From Septoria linicola (taxonomy: Eukaryota; Ascomycota; Dothideomycetes; Mycosphaerellales; Mycosphaerellaceae): a stretch of 64,000 bases of DNA. Shown here in pieces: positions 1 to 10,325 of the stretch; the first letter of the stretch is position 1, and every line of letters begins with the position of its first letter. The stretch covers positions 3,348,001 through 3,412,000 of the forward strand of contig CP099420.1 in the NCBI GenBank assembly GCA_024114885.1. The letters are read 5' to 3'. The position numbers were made by a program, and so were the translations under genes. The notes under the pieces are model-generated. The model did no database searches, was not told where the DNA came from, and saw only the letters and a list, made by a program, of their open reading frames with translations.

Positions 1-184
1 TCAACATTGAAGGATCATGATGCAAAATCCAGTTGCGTAGATAGAATGTCTGTAGTAGGGGCAATTGTGTTGACATCTGCACTGGCCAAAGCGGGTCTGC
101 CCGGCTTTGGCTTCATCGCCGGCAGTCACCACCTCTTGCGACGTCTGCTGTCTGCCATTGTCTCGTGAACTTACTATCGCCAAC

Positions 185-982
185 ATGTCGACCATAATGC
201 GAACTCTCCGCAACTTGCGGAGCATCGGCCTAAAGGTAGATTCTATGCGCTGAAAAGCCTCCACGCACAGCGCTAACAGTTTTACAGGAGTATGGCCACC
301 AACTTCATGTACGACTTGCCGCGCCCTCGATCACTCATACGTCGCGCTGCGAATACTGACCCTGGCACGATTGCTTAGTATATCGGTACGACGAGAAACA
401 AGTTCTAGGATGGACAGGACACTGAACGAAACAGGTGATACCAAGCGCGGTGCGCTGATTGGAATCGACCGCTATGGCAACAAGTACTATGAGAATTTGG
501 AGGAGGAGCTACCTCGTATGTCATGCTCAATACACGATTTCTGGGTACGGCTAATGGCTGGCAAGTACGAACACGCTGGGTGGACTACAAGGACAATGAA
601 TACGATCCGTGAGACTTCGCTCATATGCCCGATTGAGAAACATGCAACGCTGACATGTTGCAGCTCACAGATAGAGCCAGGCTGGTACATTCGGCCACCG
701 CCATCTGCCCAAGAGAACTGTAGACTGATAGACCGATAGGCACGCTTGGATGTCATATATGGTCGACAAAGCACCATCTGAGGACAAGCTGCTACAGCGC
801 CAGATACGAGAGTGGGAGCCGTCGAAGCATGTTCCGGTCCTCACGGCCTCGAAGAGTGCCTTCAGAACTTTCAACACGTCAGTCTCCAACGGTCGATGAA
901 TGTAATGGACCCTGCTGACCACAGGCTCTACAGGACGAAGCCAAAGTACTCGGCATGGAAGCCAGTAGCGGCATCGCGATGA
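185..982 (+). CDS. NADH:ubiquinone oxidoreductase subunit NDUFA12 (B17.2 family), 8 exons
   Basis: Accessory subunit of mitochondrial respiratory complex I (peripheral arm, matrix side). I rebuilt it as exons 185-235, 288-308, 379-385, 435-515, 566-608, 664-684, 740-877 and 925-982, giving 139 aa, the usual length for the family. Family landmarks appear in order: YIGDTKRGALIGIDRYGNKY, RTRWVDYK, IEPGWHAWMSYMVDK, EWEPSKHVP and the C-terminal YSAWKP. All seven introns are 47-70 nt with GT..AG ends, most with a CTRAY-like branch site. Exon 3 is only 7 nt and encodes most of Y-I-G; without it the conserved motif cannot be formed. The start ATG at 185 gives the basic N-terminus expected for this family. 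No single open frame shows this gene because every exon is short. Confidence 0.93.
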
Positions 983-1839
983 GCATGAGACAACGACAAC
1001 AACAAATGATGCAAGATGACAGTCTCAGATGCCATGCTACAGCAGGTGTCGAAATGGTGGTTACTGCTTGTAAATGGTAGATATGGCGTTCACAGGCGAG
1101 GTGCCGTTCAACGGTCCCGAAGAGTAGGTTGCATTGACTCATATTCGTGAGCATTCTGTTGTGTACATATGCAGAGATTCCGTGCAGCGACACAAGCGAA
1201 CCAGAGAAGTCCCATTCATCCACGCGTGTGACACATCGCGCATAATGTGCGGAAGCAGACGTGCATATGCATATATGCTGAGAGAAGAAGGCAAAATGCG
1301 GCCTGTCATGTAGTCTACACCGCTTCTCTGCTCTATGTCTCCCCGCGCGCGCGGTGACAATAATCTCCCAACGTTCGACAGCTGCCCTGTCCCGTTGTTG
1401 CGAGCAGGTGAGGATATGCTGGTGAAATTGACACAACGATCGTCTGGGCCGCCGGCAAGCAGAAGCTTGAAGTGAGCCACGAAGCTGCTTGATCGCTCTC
1501 GGAGCTCGGACATGCTCCACCCTGCGGGAAAGTTGAGCTAACTAGCATCGTTCCGTCATCACCATGGCCACCCACCCGTCTCGTCTGCGGTGTTGCTATC
1601 TGTAGTAAATCTCTTTTGCTCGCTGCGCAGGGAAGAGCTAGCGCATTCACGTCAATCCTTCCGTCGAGCTGTCCCAACCCGCCACAAGCTCGACGACTCA
1701 TACACCATATCCGATCACCGACGCACTCTTTGTACACGTCCCACCGTCGCCGCCGATTTTGTTTGCTCGCAATGCTTCGATGATTGCAGCTGTCTGGACT
1801 GGAAACTGGAGCGACTCAACGTGGAACTAATAGACAGAC
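983..1839. other. Intergenic: NDUFA12 3' flank and ABCC transporter 5' region
   Basis: No gene seen. Several overlapping minus-strand open frames (longest 879-1520) have no recognisable domain and overlap each other in different frames. It probably holds the 3' end of NDUFA12 and the promoter and leader of the ABC transporter. Confidence 0.6.
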
Positions 1840-4800
1840 ATGTTCGCGCACTGTAAAGGCGCTATCTGGCACAGCGACGACTTCTCGAGGTGCTTTCAAC
1901 ATGACTACCTGCAGACGCTGTTACCGCTGATCGCTTGTGCCATTTCGGCATTATACCTGGCATACTCACTATTGCAAACAACGTTGCAATCTGGCCCTAG
2001 CAGCAAAGGATATCAACATCTTCCCAATGGAGGCCATCACAACTCGCGGCGGAACGATGATGCGGACAACGACAGCGATGCCACGACTGAGACTGGCAGC
2101 GAGGACGAGATGCGTCGGAATGAGCAATTGGCTCTGCAGATGACCAAGACGAAGACCAATGCCTCAGTGATGACAGTGGACCGACCACGAGGCGAGGTGC
2201 TGATCACTTTCGTTGAAGAGATCGCTGTTCTGGCCGAACTTGGTGTGCAGGTGGCTGCATTGTTCCTCCGTGCATGGGGTCCTCCACGAGGCAGAGTGGC
2301 GGCCTTCGCAGAGGTGGCGGTATGGGCATACATCGCTGTACTGGCTTCTGGCCGGTTGCTCTTCTCGAGCTCGTCTAAGTGGTCATACCCGCAATTGTGG
2401 TATCACACGGCATTTCTCTACTGCTTTCAATGGCTCTGTGCGCTTCTAGTATTCCGATCCGAGATCATCCACCCCGAATCGAAAACGTCCGAAGCTCTCA
2501 TGAGCAGTCACTTCGCCCTTACGACGCTTCTCGCTCTAATCGCGTTGTGCTCACGCAAAGGAAATCGTGCGGTGGAGCTGGAGTACGAGGATGGCATTGA
2601 GCCATCAAAAGAGCCTCTTGCAAGTCTCTTCTCGCTGGCAACCTTTGGTTGGGTGGACTCAATTGTCTGGACTGGCTACAAGAAAGCATTCGAGATGAAG
2701 GATGTCTGGAACTTGATGCCCAGGGACAAAGCAGCTGCCATCCTGGCTGACTATCGACAACTCAAGAAGACTTCCATACTGGCGTGGCACCTGTTGAGAT
2801 ATTTCAAGCGCGATTTGATCATACAGGCAGCTTGGGCAGCAATCTCTGGTGTCGTCACATTTGTGCCGACACTTCTATTGAAATTGATCCTGCAGTATGT
2901 CGAGGATCCTTCGCAGACCCCAAAGAACGCGGCCTGGCTGTACGTGATATTGCTTTTCGTCTCTGGATGCGTCAACGCTCTTTCGAGTGGGCAAGCGCTC
3001 TGGGTGGGAAGAAAGATTTGCATCAGACTTCGAGCTATCATTATCGGCGAGATCTATGCCAAAGCTCTACGGAGACGTGCGGCGGCCTCTGCAGACAAGA
3101 TCCTCGGACAGGGGGAGAAGAAGGATGAGAATGAGCCAAAGCAAGGCTTCATCAAAAGGGCATTGACTTTCGGACGAAAGAAGAAGACCAAAGACCAGAA
3201 TGGACAAGCTGTTTCGAGCAAGCCAGAGACAGCTGCTGACGAGCAGGTCACATCTGGCGCCATCATCAACCTCATGGCGGTCGACTCCTTCAAGGTTGCT
3301 GAGATCAGCGCGTACTTGCACTTCCTGTGGGCCGAAACCCCTGTCCAATTCGTTCTCGCAATTCTACTTCTCTACCTGTTCCTTGGAAACAGTAGTATTG
3401 TTGGCATTGGCATGATGGGAGCACTTCTGCCCGTAAACATGTATATCGCGAAGCAATTCACGAGTGTGCAAAAGAAGATCCTGGCGGCGACTGATGCCCG
3501 AATCCATACCACTAACGAGGTCTTGACCAACGTGCGTATCATCAAATACTTCGCTTGGGAGCAGCGATTTCTAGCTACAGTGGACGAGAAGCGGCAAGTC
3601 GAGCTCAGGCACCTTCGAAACCGATACATTGTGTGGGCGGTCGCAGCTACTATCTGGTCTGGCGCACCAGTGCTCATCACATTTCTGACATTCTTGGTCT
3701 ACACTTTAGTCGAGAAGAAGGATCTGATTCCATCAGTTGCCTTCACTGCGCTATCGCTGTTTAGTTTGCTGCGTATACCGCTGGACCAACTTGCAGACAT
3801 GGTGGCACATGTACAAGAGTCCAAGGTATCCGTCGACCGTGTCGAGGAATACCTGGACGAGCCAGAAACCGAGAAATACAATCAGCTTCAGGAAGACTTT
3901 GACGACGAAGATGGCGAGCCACTCATTGGCTTCCGCAAAGGCACGTTCAGTTGGGGTGGGAAGGACTCCGAGGACTTCAAAATGATCGATCTGGACATGT
4001 TCTTCAAGGTCGGTCAGCTCAATGTCATTATTGGACCTACGGGATGTGGCAAGACGTCACTTCTGATGGCTCTACTTGGCGAGATGAGCAAGATCGATGG
4101 CTCAGTTTACCTGCCAGGTGGTCGTAGCCGAGAAGAGCTGAAGAAAGATCCGGACACTGGTTTGACGGAGAGCGTGGCATACTGCGCTCAGCAGGCTTGG
4201 CTCATGAATGGCACTATCAAGGAGAACATTATCTTCAACAGCAGATTCGACTCCAGGAGATACAAGAATGTCATCGTTGCCTGTTCGCTCCAACGAGATC
4301 TGGAAATCCTGGACGGCGGTGACCAAACCTTGGTTGGAGAGAAGGGTGTGACACTTTCAGGAGGGCAAAAGCAGCGTATCAGTCTTGCGCGAGCATTGTA
4401 CTGTGACGCACGCCATGTGATTCTGGATGATGTGCTGAGCGCCGTCGATTCGCATACATCAAAGTGGATCTTTGACAAGGCTCTGATGGGTCCACTGATG
4501 TACAACCGTACTTGCATTTTGGTCACACACAACGCAGTGCTTTGCTTGCCCCATGCTGAGTTCGCTGTGGTCCTCGACAATGGTCGTGTCACCGCTCAGG
4601 GTTCTGCCAACGATGTTATCCACTCTGGAAAGCTTGCCGAGGACATGACAAAGTTCGACTTGAAGTCGCTATCTGCGCCCGCATCGAAGTTACCATCAAG
4701 GGTTCCTTCGGATGTTGGAGGCGATAGCCTTGGTGAGCTTCACTCGATCTCCAAAGACAGACCCAACGGACACTTGCAGCGCACTGAGACCGACCGAACA

Positions 4801-7026
4801 GAGACCAATGAGGCGTTGCATGGCGACCCTCTGACACATGTGATCTCAAAGGACATTCCCGGCATGAACAAGCCAACAGAAGACAAAAGCATATTCAACG
4901 AGGAAAAGGCTACTGGCTCGGTGAAATTCGCGATCATCACCAAGTATCTTGGGTACATGGGTGGCTGGTTTTACTGGCTTCTCGCAGCGATGTGCTTCGC
5001 ACTGCAACAGCTTTCGCAGGTGGCCACAAATGTCTGGATCCAGCAATGGTCGAACTCATACACCAGACACGAGTACGTTGCACTAGGTACTTCCCACAAC
5101 CACACATACAACGTTGCCCACATTCGTGGCGGCATGAGCAGTTCCTCAAGCTGTCTTCGTACGGGTACTTGCGTCTGGAACATGCCATTCACATCTCAGC
5201 CATTCACTGCTCACTCCGCTCTGCACGATGTGCAGAGCATGAAGGTCATGAATGGAGATGTCAACGTCGGCTACTATCTCACTGGTTACGCCATCCTGGG
5301 CATATCTTACATGGCTATCACCTTGATTCGCGAGGGTGTACTCTTTGGAGGTTCGCTTGCAGCCTCGAAGCGCATCCACAGAGAACTCATGGAACGTGTC
5401 ACGCATGCGAAGTTCCGGTTCTTCGATGCCACACCACTCGGCCAGATCATGAATCGCTTCTCCAAGGATATCGAAGCCGTTGACCAAGAAATTGCGCCTG
5501 TGGCTGTTGGTGTCGTGCACTGCTTATTCTCCATCCTCACCATCGTAATCCTGATCTCGGTCATCACACCAGGATTCTTGATCGCTGGAGTTTTCATCAC
5601 AATCCTCTACTTCTTGATCGGGAGAGTCTACATCAGCTCTTCCCGAGATCTCAAGCGCTTGGAATCAGTTCAGCGCAGCCCTCTGTACCAGCAATTTGGC
5701 GAGACTTTGTCTGGCATGACAACGATTCGTGCCTACGGAGATGAGCGCCGCTTCATTCGTGAAAACCTACACCGTGTCAACACCCACTCTCGGCCGTTCA
5801 TCTATCTGTGGGCTGCGAACAGGTGGTTGGCGCTTCGTGTCGATGTCGTTGGTGCCCTGGTCTCGTTCTTCACCGGACTGTTTGTCATCCTAAGTGTCGG
5901 TCGCGTTGATGCAGGCGCCGCAGGTCTGGCAATGACCTATGCTGTCACGTTCACGGAGAACGTTCTCTGGTTCGTGCGTCTATACGCCAGCAACGAGCAG
6001 AACATGAACGCCATCGAGCGTGTGAAGGAGTACCTCGACGTGGATCAAGAGGCAGCACCGATCGTGCCAGACAATAGACCAGAAGCCAACTGGCCAAGTC
6101 AAGGCTCGGTGGAATTCATTGGATACAGCACACGCTACCGCAGCGACTTTGACTTCGTTCTGAAGAATGTAACGTTCAAGATCTTGCCTGGCGAGAAGGT
6201 TGGTGTAGTCGGCCGAACAGGAGCCGGCAAGAGTTCTCTCGCCCTAGCTCTCTTCCGAGCCCTTGAGGCAGAGCAAGGCAAGATCCTGATTGACAACGTG
6301 GACATTGGCCTCATCGGTCTTCAGGATTTGCGCGAGAACATCGTCATGGTTCCACAGGACCCCACATTGTTCACCGGAACCGTGCGAAGCAATCTAGATC
6401 CCTTCGGGCTATTCACAAATGAGGAGATCTTTTCAGTCCTACGTGGAGTCCAGCTAGTGGGAGCTGCTACTGCCGCAAACTCTGCAGCACCGTCTAGACC
6501 TGAGACACCCGTCGATGCATCGTCACCGAGCAACAAGCTCACCATGACCGCAAAGGTCGCGCCGGCGAGTCCATCGAATCCGAGCAGCGCGGCTACTCTT
6601 CTCGAGAACAAGAATATCTTCCGCAATCTGAACTCGCCAGTTGCAGAGCACGGCTCAAACTTGTCCCAAGGTCAGAGACAACTATTGTGTCTGGCCAGAG
6701 CAATGCTCAAGGCACCCAAAGTCTTGCTGATGGACGAAGCCACGGCATCGATCGACTACGCCACAGACTCCAAGATTCAGGAGACCATTCGTGAGATCAA
6801 GAACACGACAATCACGATCGCGCACAGACTTCAGACTATCATTGACTACGACAAGGTCTTGGTGCTCGATCAAGGACAAGTGATTGAGTACGGAGATCCG
6901 TATGATCTGATCAGCATGGAAAAGGGCATATTCCGAGGAATGTGCGATATGACAGGCGACTTCGACATCTTGCAAAAGGACGCAAAGAAAGCACATGATG
7001 CGAGAAAGCTTGTCGATGACAGCTGA
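1840..7026 (+). CDS. ABC transporter, subfamily C (MRP / Ybt1-like), full length, intronless
   Basis: Full-size ATP-driven pump of 1,728 aa, probably vacuolar or plasma membrane, for organic anion or conjugate transport (family knowledge; substrate unknown). Order: N-terminal membrane domain (about 25-260), TMD1 (about 320-650), NBD1 with Walker A GPTGCGKTS near residue 732 and signature LSGGQKQR near 839, TMD2 (about 1010-1400), NBD2 with Walker A GRTGAGKSS near 1457 and signature LSQGQRQ near 1607. Walker B of NBD1 ends ILDD (Asp where NBD2 has Glu, LLMDEA), the asymmetry usual in ABCC proteins. A Ser/Ala/Pro-rich insertion of about 60 residues precedes the NBD2 signature, and a Ser/Cys-rich extracellular loop lies in TMD2; both are known in Ybt1-like fungal members. 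The start at 1840 gives an IWHSDD-type N-terminus as in relatives. No intron is needed. Confidence 0.95.
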   Translation: MFAHCKGAIWHSDDFSRCFQHDYLQTLLPLIACAISALYLAYSLLQTTLQSGPSSKGYQHLPNGGHHNSRRNDDADNDSDATTETGSEDEMRRNEQLALQMTKTKTNASVMTVDRPRGEVLITFVEEIAVLAELGVQVAALFLRAWGPPRGRVAAFAEVAVWAYIAVLASGRLLFSSSSKWSYPQLWYHTAFLYCFQWLCALLVFRSEIIHPESKTSEALMSSHFALTTLLALIALCSRKGNRAVELEYEDGIEPSKEPLASLFSLATFGWVDSIVWTGYKKAFEMKDVWNLMPRDKAAAILADYRQLKKTSILAWHLLRYFKRDLIIQAAWAAISGVVTFVPTLLLKLILQYVEDPSQTPKNAAWLYVILLFVSGCVNALSSGQALWVGRKICIRLRAIIIGEIYAKALRRRAAASADKILGQGEKKDENEPKQGFIKRALTFGRKKKTKDQNGQAVSSKPETAADEQVTSGAIINLMAVDSFKVAEISAYLHFLWAETPVQFVLAILLLYLFLGNSSIVGIGMMGALLPVNMYIAKQFTSVQKKILAATDARIHTTNEVLTNVRIIKYFAWEQRFLATVDEKRQVELRHLRNRYIVWAVAATIWSGAPVLITFLTFLVYTLVEKKDLIPSVAFTALSLFSLLRIPLDQLADMVAHVQESKVSVDRVEEYLDEPETEKYNQLQEDFDDEDGEPLIGFRKGTFSWGGKDSEDFKMIDLDMFFKVGQLNVIIGPTGCGKTSLLMALLGEMSKIDGSVYLPGGRSREELKKDPDTGLTESVAYCAQQAWLMNGTIKENIIFNSRFDSRRYKNVIVACSLQRDLEILDGGDQTLVGEKGVTLSGGQKQRISLARALYCDARHVILDDVLSAVDSHTSKWIFDKALMGPLMYNRTCILVTHNAVLCLPHAEFAVVLDNGRVTAQGSANDVIHSGKLAEDMTKFDLKSLSAPASKLPSRVPSDVGGDSLGELHSISKDRPNGHLQRTETDRTETNEALHGDPLTHVISKDIPGMNKPTEDKSIFNEEKATGSVKFAIITKYLGYMGGWFYWLLAAMCFALQQLSQVATNVWIQQWSNSYTRHEYVALGTSHNHTYNVAHIRGGMSSSSSCLRTGTCVWNMPFTSQPFTAHSALHDVQSMKVMNGDVNVGYYLTGYAILGISYMAITLIREGVLFGGSLAASKRIHRELMERVTHAKFRFFDATPLGQIMNRFSKDIEAVDQEIAPVAVGVVHCLFSILTIVILISVITPGFLIAGVFITILYFLIGRVYISSSRDLKRLESVQRSPLYQQFGETLSGMTTIRAYGDERRFIRENLHRVNTHSRPFIYLWAANRWLALRVDVVGALVSFFTGLFVILSVGRVDAGAAGLAMTYAVTFTENVLWFVRLYASNEQNMNAIERVKEYLDVDQEAAPIVPDNRPEANWPSQGSVEFIGYSTRYRSDFDFVLKNVTFKILPGEKVGVVGRTGAGKSSLALALFRALEAEQGKILIDNVDIGLIGLQDLRENIVMVPQDPTLFTGTVRSNLDPFGLFTNEEIFSVLRGVQLVGAATAANSAAPSRPETPVDASSPSNKLTMTAKVAPASPSNPSSAATLLENKNIFRNLNSPVAEHGSNLSQGQRQLLCLARAMLKAPKVLLMDEATASIDYATDSKIQETIREIKNTTITIAHRLQTIIDYDKVLVLDQGQVIEYGDPYDLISMEKGIFRGMCDMTGDFDILQKDAKKAHDARKLVDDS

Positions 7027-8137
7027 ACTTAGTCACACGTACTGGATGAGCTGAAAACGGCATGGACACGATAGACGTTGGAGCTGCGATGGAGTGAGAA
7101 GCATCGATACCGTGGGCGGCTAGCAAGCGTCAATTTCTGTATGTTTAGTAGAGTGATTCGCAAGGCGTTGAGGCATTTTCGTGCGCGTTCGATCTTAAGC
7201 AAGAGCAGGATTCCATGAGATTTCGGATTGCGCTTCAAAAGCGTTGTGCGAGTGGAGAGAGTTCGGCTAAGGGGGCAGCACAGTGCGGAAAGCACGACCA
7301 GAGACTATTCCCTTCAGTGTGGCTGTACATTCTGTGAATACATGCATAGGAAATCAAAAAAGTCAATAATAGCTTATGTTGTGCCTTCCCACTGTTTGAG
7401 TCGCCACTCCATCGCTCCTGCCGTTTGGGGCGACCAGCCGACGACCAGCGTAACTACTAATACAGCATACATCATACAGACTGCGCAGAGTGGTCAATGA
7501 TCTGATACAATTGGTGCTTCCAGCTGCCTGATACGAACCCTTTGTGGAGTCCTGGCGACTGCTCGATCAGTTCAGCAAGCACTTGCCTTAGTGGAAGGCC
7601 GCGTTTCCGGTCCAGGTCATTCCGGGTTGGCTTGATGCATAGACTGATCGATTACAGACGCGCGAACTAAGCCTACGGTTCACCTATAGGACGGCTACAT
7701 CGTAAGTGTGGGAAGTGTAGTCAGGAATGCTGTGCTGAGAAGCTACCTGCAGATATACCTTCCTCCACAATACTCGTCTGACTGATGATATATGCGCAAG
7801 ATCAGGTCGCTGCGAAGGAGAGATGCCACATGAGCAACACTGTCTTGGATGAAGTCATGGCGGTGCAGCGCATCTTGAGGGGGCTTTAATGCCGGTGGAC
7901 TGCTGGCTCCACGTCTCATGAGTAGGGTGTGACTGAAGCTGATCAGAACAAACAAGCAAGCGTAATGTATCTCGACAATCTTCTAGGAACCCATGAACCA
8001 TCACGGACACTGTTACACGGACCATGGGCCCAATTCGACATGCTGCACCGTCTTAGACTCAGTCGGCAGTGAGTTGATTCTACTCAATACCATGATTTAG
8101 ATCGAAGCACTATTTAATTCATCTATCGAGTTTCGAT
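7027..8137. other. Intergenic, no gene recognised
   Basis: About 1.1 kb between the ABCC stop and the small secreted protein. The only open frames (7228-7500 plus, 7743-7955 minus) lack domains and splice support. I see no repeats or RNA genes. Confidence 0.6.
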
Positions 8138-8600
8138 CTAGCAGATCAGCCTGAACGAGAAAGCTGGCTGCAATTCACCCGTGTTTGGATTAGCTTGTCC
8201 AATGCAGCTCGAGAAGCCTCCTGAAAGCGGCCCAATTCGGCTCTGGTAGATGCCGCAGTTGCTGTCTTGGTAGGTCTCGAGGAAGCATCCATTGGAGTCG
8301 CCGCCACCCGGCTGCAGTAATCGTCAGATTCGTTATGAATAGCGAGAGACCATGGCGGACTGGAGCTTACCTGGATCTGCAGAGATCGAACCTCTGCGTT
8401 CTGGCAGATAAACTCCGGAATGAGCTGGTTGAAGGACTGCGGACCGGTGCAATCAAATTGGCTACCGAAGGTTTGCACATTGATGCTTTTTTGCGCAGCG
8501 GCATAGCCACCGAGGGCGAGGATCTTGTGAGCACTTTTAGCATGGGTTCGATTTGGTTGATGTAGCTGGAACTCACGGTTGCGAGAATGTAAGACTGCAT
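8138..8600 (-). CDS. Small secreted cysteine-rich protein, effector-like, 3 exons
   Basis: Unrecognised family. Minus-strand exons 8600-8577, 8523-8371 and 8311-8138 are joined by introns of 53 and 59 nt with good donors (GTGAGT, GTAAGC) and AG acceptors. The product is 116 aa. Residues 1-18 form a clear signal peptide (MQSYILATILALGGYAAA, cleavage likely before Gln19), and the first intron falls inside it. The mature part of about 98 residues has six cysteines (33, 48, 68, 78, 95 and the last residue, 116), no membrane segment and no known motif that I can name. Six cysteines suggest three disulfides in an extracellular protein, possibly host- or competitor-directed; that role is inference. 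It stands alone in a gene-poor 3.3-kb stretch next to a minisatellite. Confidence 0.72.
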
Positions 8601-10325
8601 TGTGATGAGCTGAGGAAAGAGTTGCTTTTGTTTGTTGTGTGAATATTGTGAGATGCTATCACTTCTGAGAGGTAATTACTGCTGGTTATATGCGTGCTCC
8701 AGTACCAAGACTGCTATGTGTAAGACCGGCTGCTGCTGTCATCAATGTCTCCTGCTACAATCACCAAGACCTCCTACTGCAGTCATCAGCGAGCCCTACT
8801 GCAGTCATCATTCTTGTTCATGGTATCCGGCTATCGAGCCAAGCAGCTTGACTCTCTTGACCTTCGATTAAAGGTATTTGCATGTATGGAAGAGGCTCTT
8901 GCAAAGGTACAATGGTACCCGACTGCAAGGCCGAGCCAAGCTGTTTATACCAGCCTAATTCGGCAGCGGAAGCGTTGATCTTCACAACATACACAGCTTG
9001 CTCTGACCCGTAAGCCGGGGACCTGTGCTTGGCTGTATGCAACGGCGATGATCCCGATGCGTTCAACTGATGCTATGCAACATGCAACCTGCCTGATACA
9101 GTCAGTGGCGCCTACTCTTCTCTTAGAAATGACATCCCTACGCATTAGCTTACCTTGTCACTAGACTTCCATGAGAGATATGAGTGCTTCCGCGGATGTC
9201 CTTGCCGTCTCTAGGGTCTGCTCAGCTTGGTACTACGTCACGACTATGCCTTAAGCAAAAGCGCCATTCTAAGCATATAGAGTTCCTTGTCAATACGTGC
9301 GGACCCCAGCAGCTTATGGAATGCAGAGATTTATTAGCCACGGCAGTCAATGTGGTGCATGGTGTATCTTCATGGAAGCTTCTGCTGATCCAGTCGTAGT
9401 TCGAGGAGGCTTTCTCTCGTCCTGGAAGAAGACCGTATGCTTGGAAACTGGCCAGTATATGCTACTTTGGTGTGTTTTCGAAGATCAACAAACTCGTCGA
9501 CAATGCTTTGAGACATACGTATGTGGCCTTGAGCTCCGGGCGATCTAGTAATTCCAAGCGTTGCTGCTCAAGGTGATGACTAGTCTCGGGCATGGCATAA
9601 AACACGAGACCTTGGCAGAAACCATCTTGGCTTGCTATGTGCAAATGGCACAATTCCTATGACGGGAATCTCTGTGCTGCGGAAACGGGTTATGGCGCAT
9701 TTCGACCTGAGGAGCTGGTTCTGAGCGGGCGCAACGCGAACTAGATACTGTGAACGGCTTCACGGCGTTGAAGCTACTTCTACTTACGGCGTTGGCAAGC
9801 AAGCAGACCGCCACGCAGCTCCCGACAGCGATCGGAGACCAGAGGAACAAATGACAAGGCAAGCCCATTATCTTGAGGCATGCTTCAGCTTGATGGTGGG
9901 CAAGCCTTTGGATTGGAGGAGGAAGTGTTGATGGCTTGGGTGCAATTTCGATAAAGAAACACAACACCCTGGTCGAACTTACGCGCTACGAAGAGGCCCG
10001 ATCCTAGCCATTCCGATTCTAGCGCAAGCCAGCGAGGATATCAGGTTACATTGAACTTGGGTCTGATCAACACAGATATCTGAGCTCGAAAGGGTGGAGT
10101 ACAGCATTGTATCCAAAGTGTACTTCTCTTTCGCAAAAGCGAGCAGTGAGTCCCGTGTTCTCTACTAAAGCTGTCCCGGTTGGGACTAGCTCGGTCGCAG
10201 CCGCAAGCAGAGGTCTGAGAGCTGAGATACTATGGCTGAATTCAGGCATCGAGCGCCCTGCTGCCTGGCTACTGCCTTTGGCAGACTTCTATACTGTGTT
10301 TTGACCCGATTACTGTAGCAAAATC
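8601..10325. other. Gene-poor intergenic region
   Basis: About 1.7 kb with a 22-bp degenerate tandem repeat at 8730-8817 and no convincing gene. A minus-strand frame at 9635-9967 contains a hydrophobic stretch and a GTAAGT donor, but the spliced product would be about 43 aa and has no other support. The 3' part is presumably the promoter of the WD40 gene. Confidence 0.55.
8730..8817. repeat. Degenerate 22-bp tandem repeat, four copies
   Basis: Four consecutive 22-nt units start at 8730, 8752, 8774 and 8796. Shared core: CTRCTRCARTCAYCA with variable ends; units 3 and 4 share a 16-nt exact match (8773-8788 and 8795-8810). No reading frame covers it. It lies about 130 bp upstream of the start of the small secreted protein gene. 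Confidence 0.75.

Noticed and set aside
879..1520. 213-codon minus-strand open frame
   Set aside because: No domain, overlaps the last NDUFA12 exon in antisense and other frames of similar length; composition is that of a chance frame.
9635..9967. Possible second small secreted protein on the minus strand
   Set aside because: A hydrophobic stretch and a GTAAGT donor exist, but the spliced product would be about 43 aa with two or three cysteines and no conserved features.
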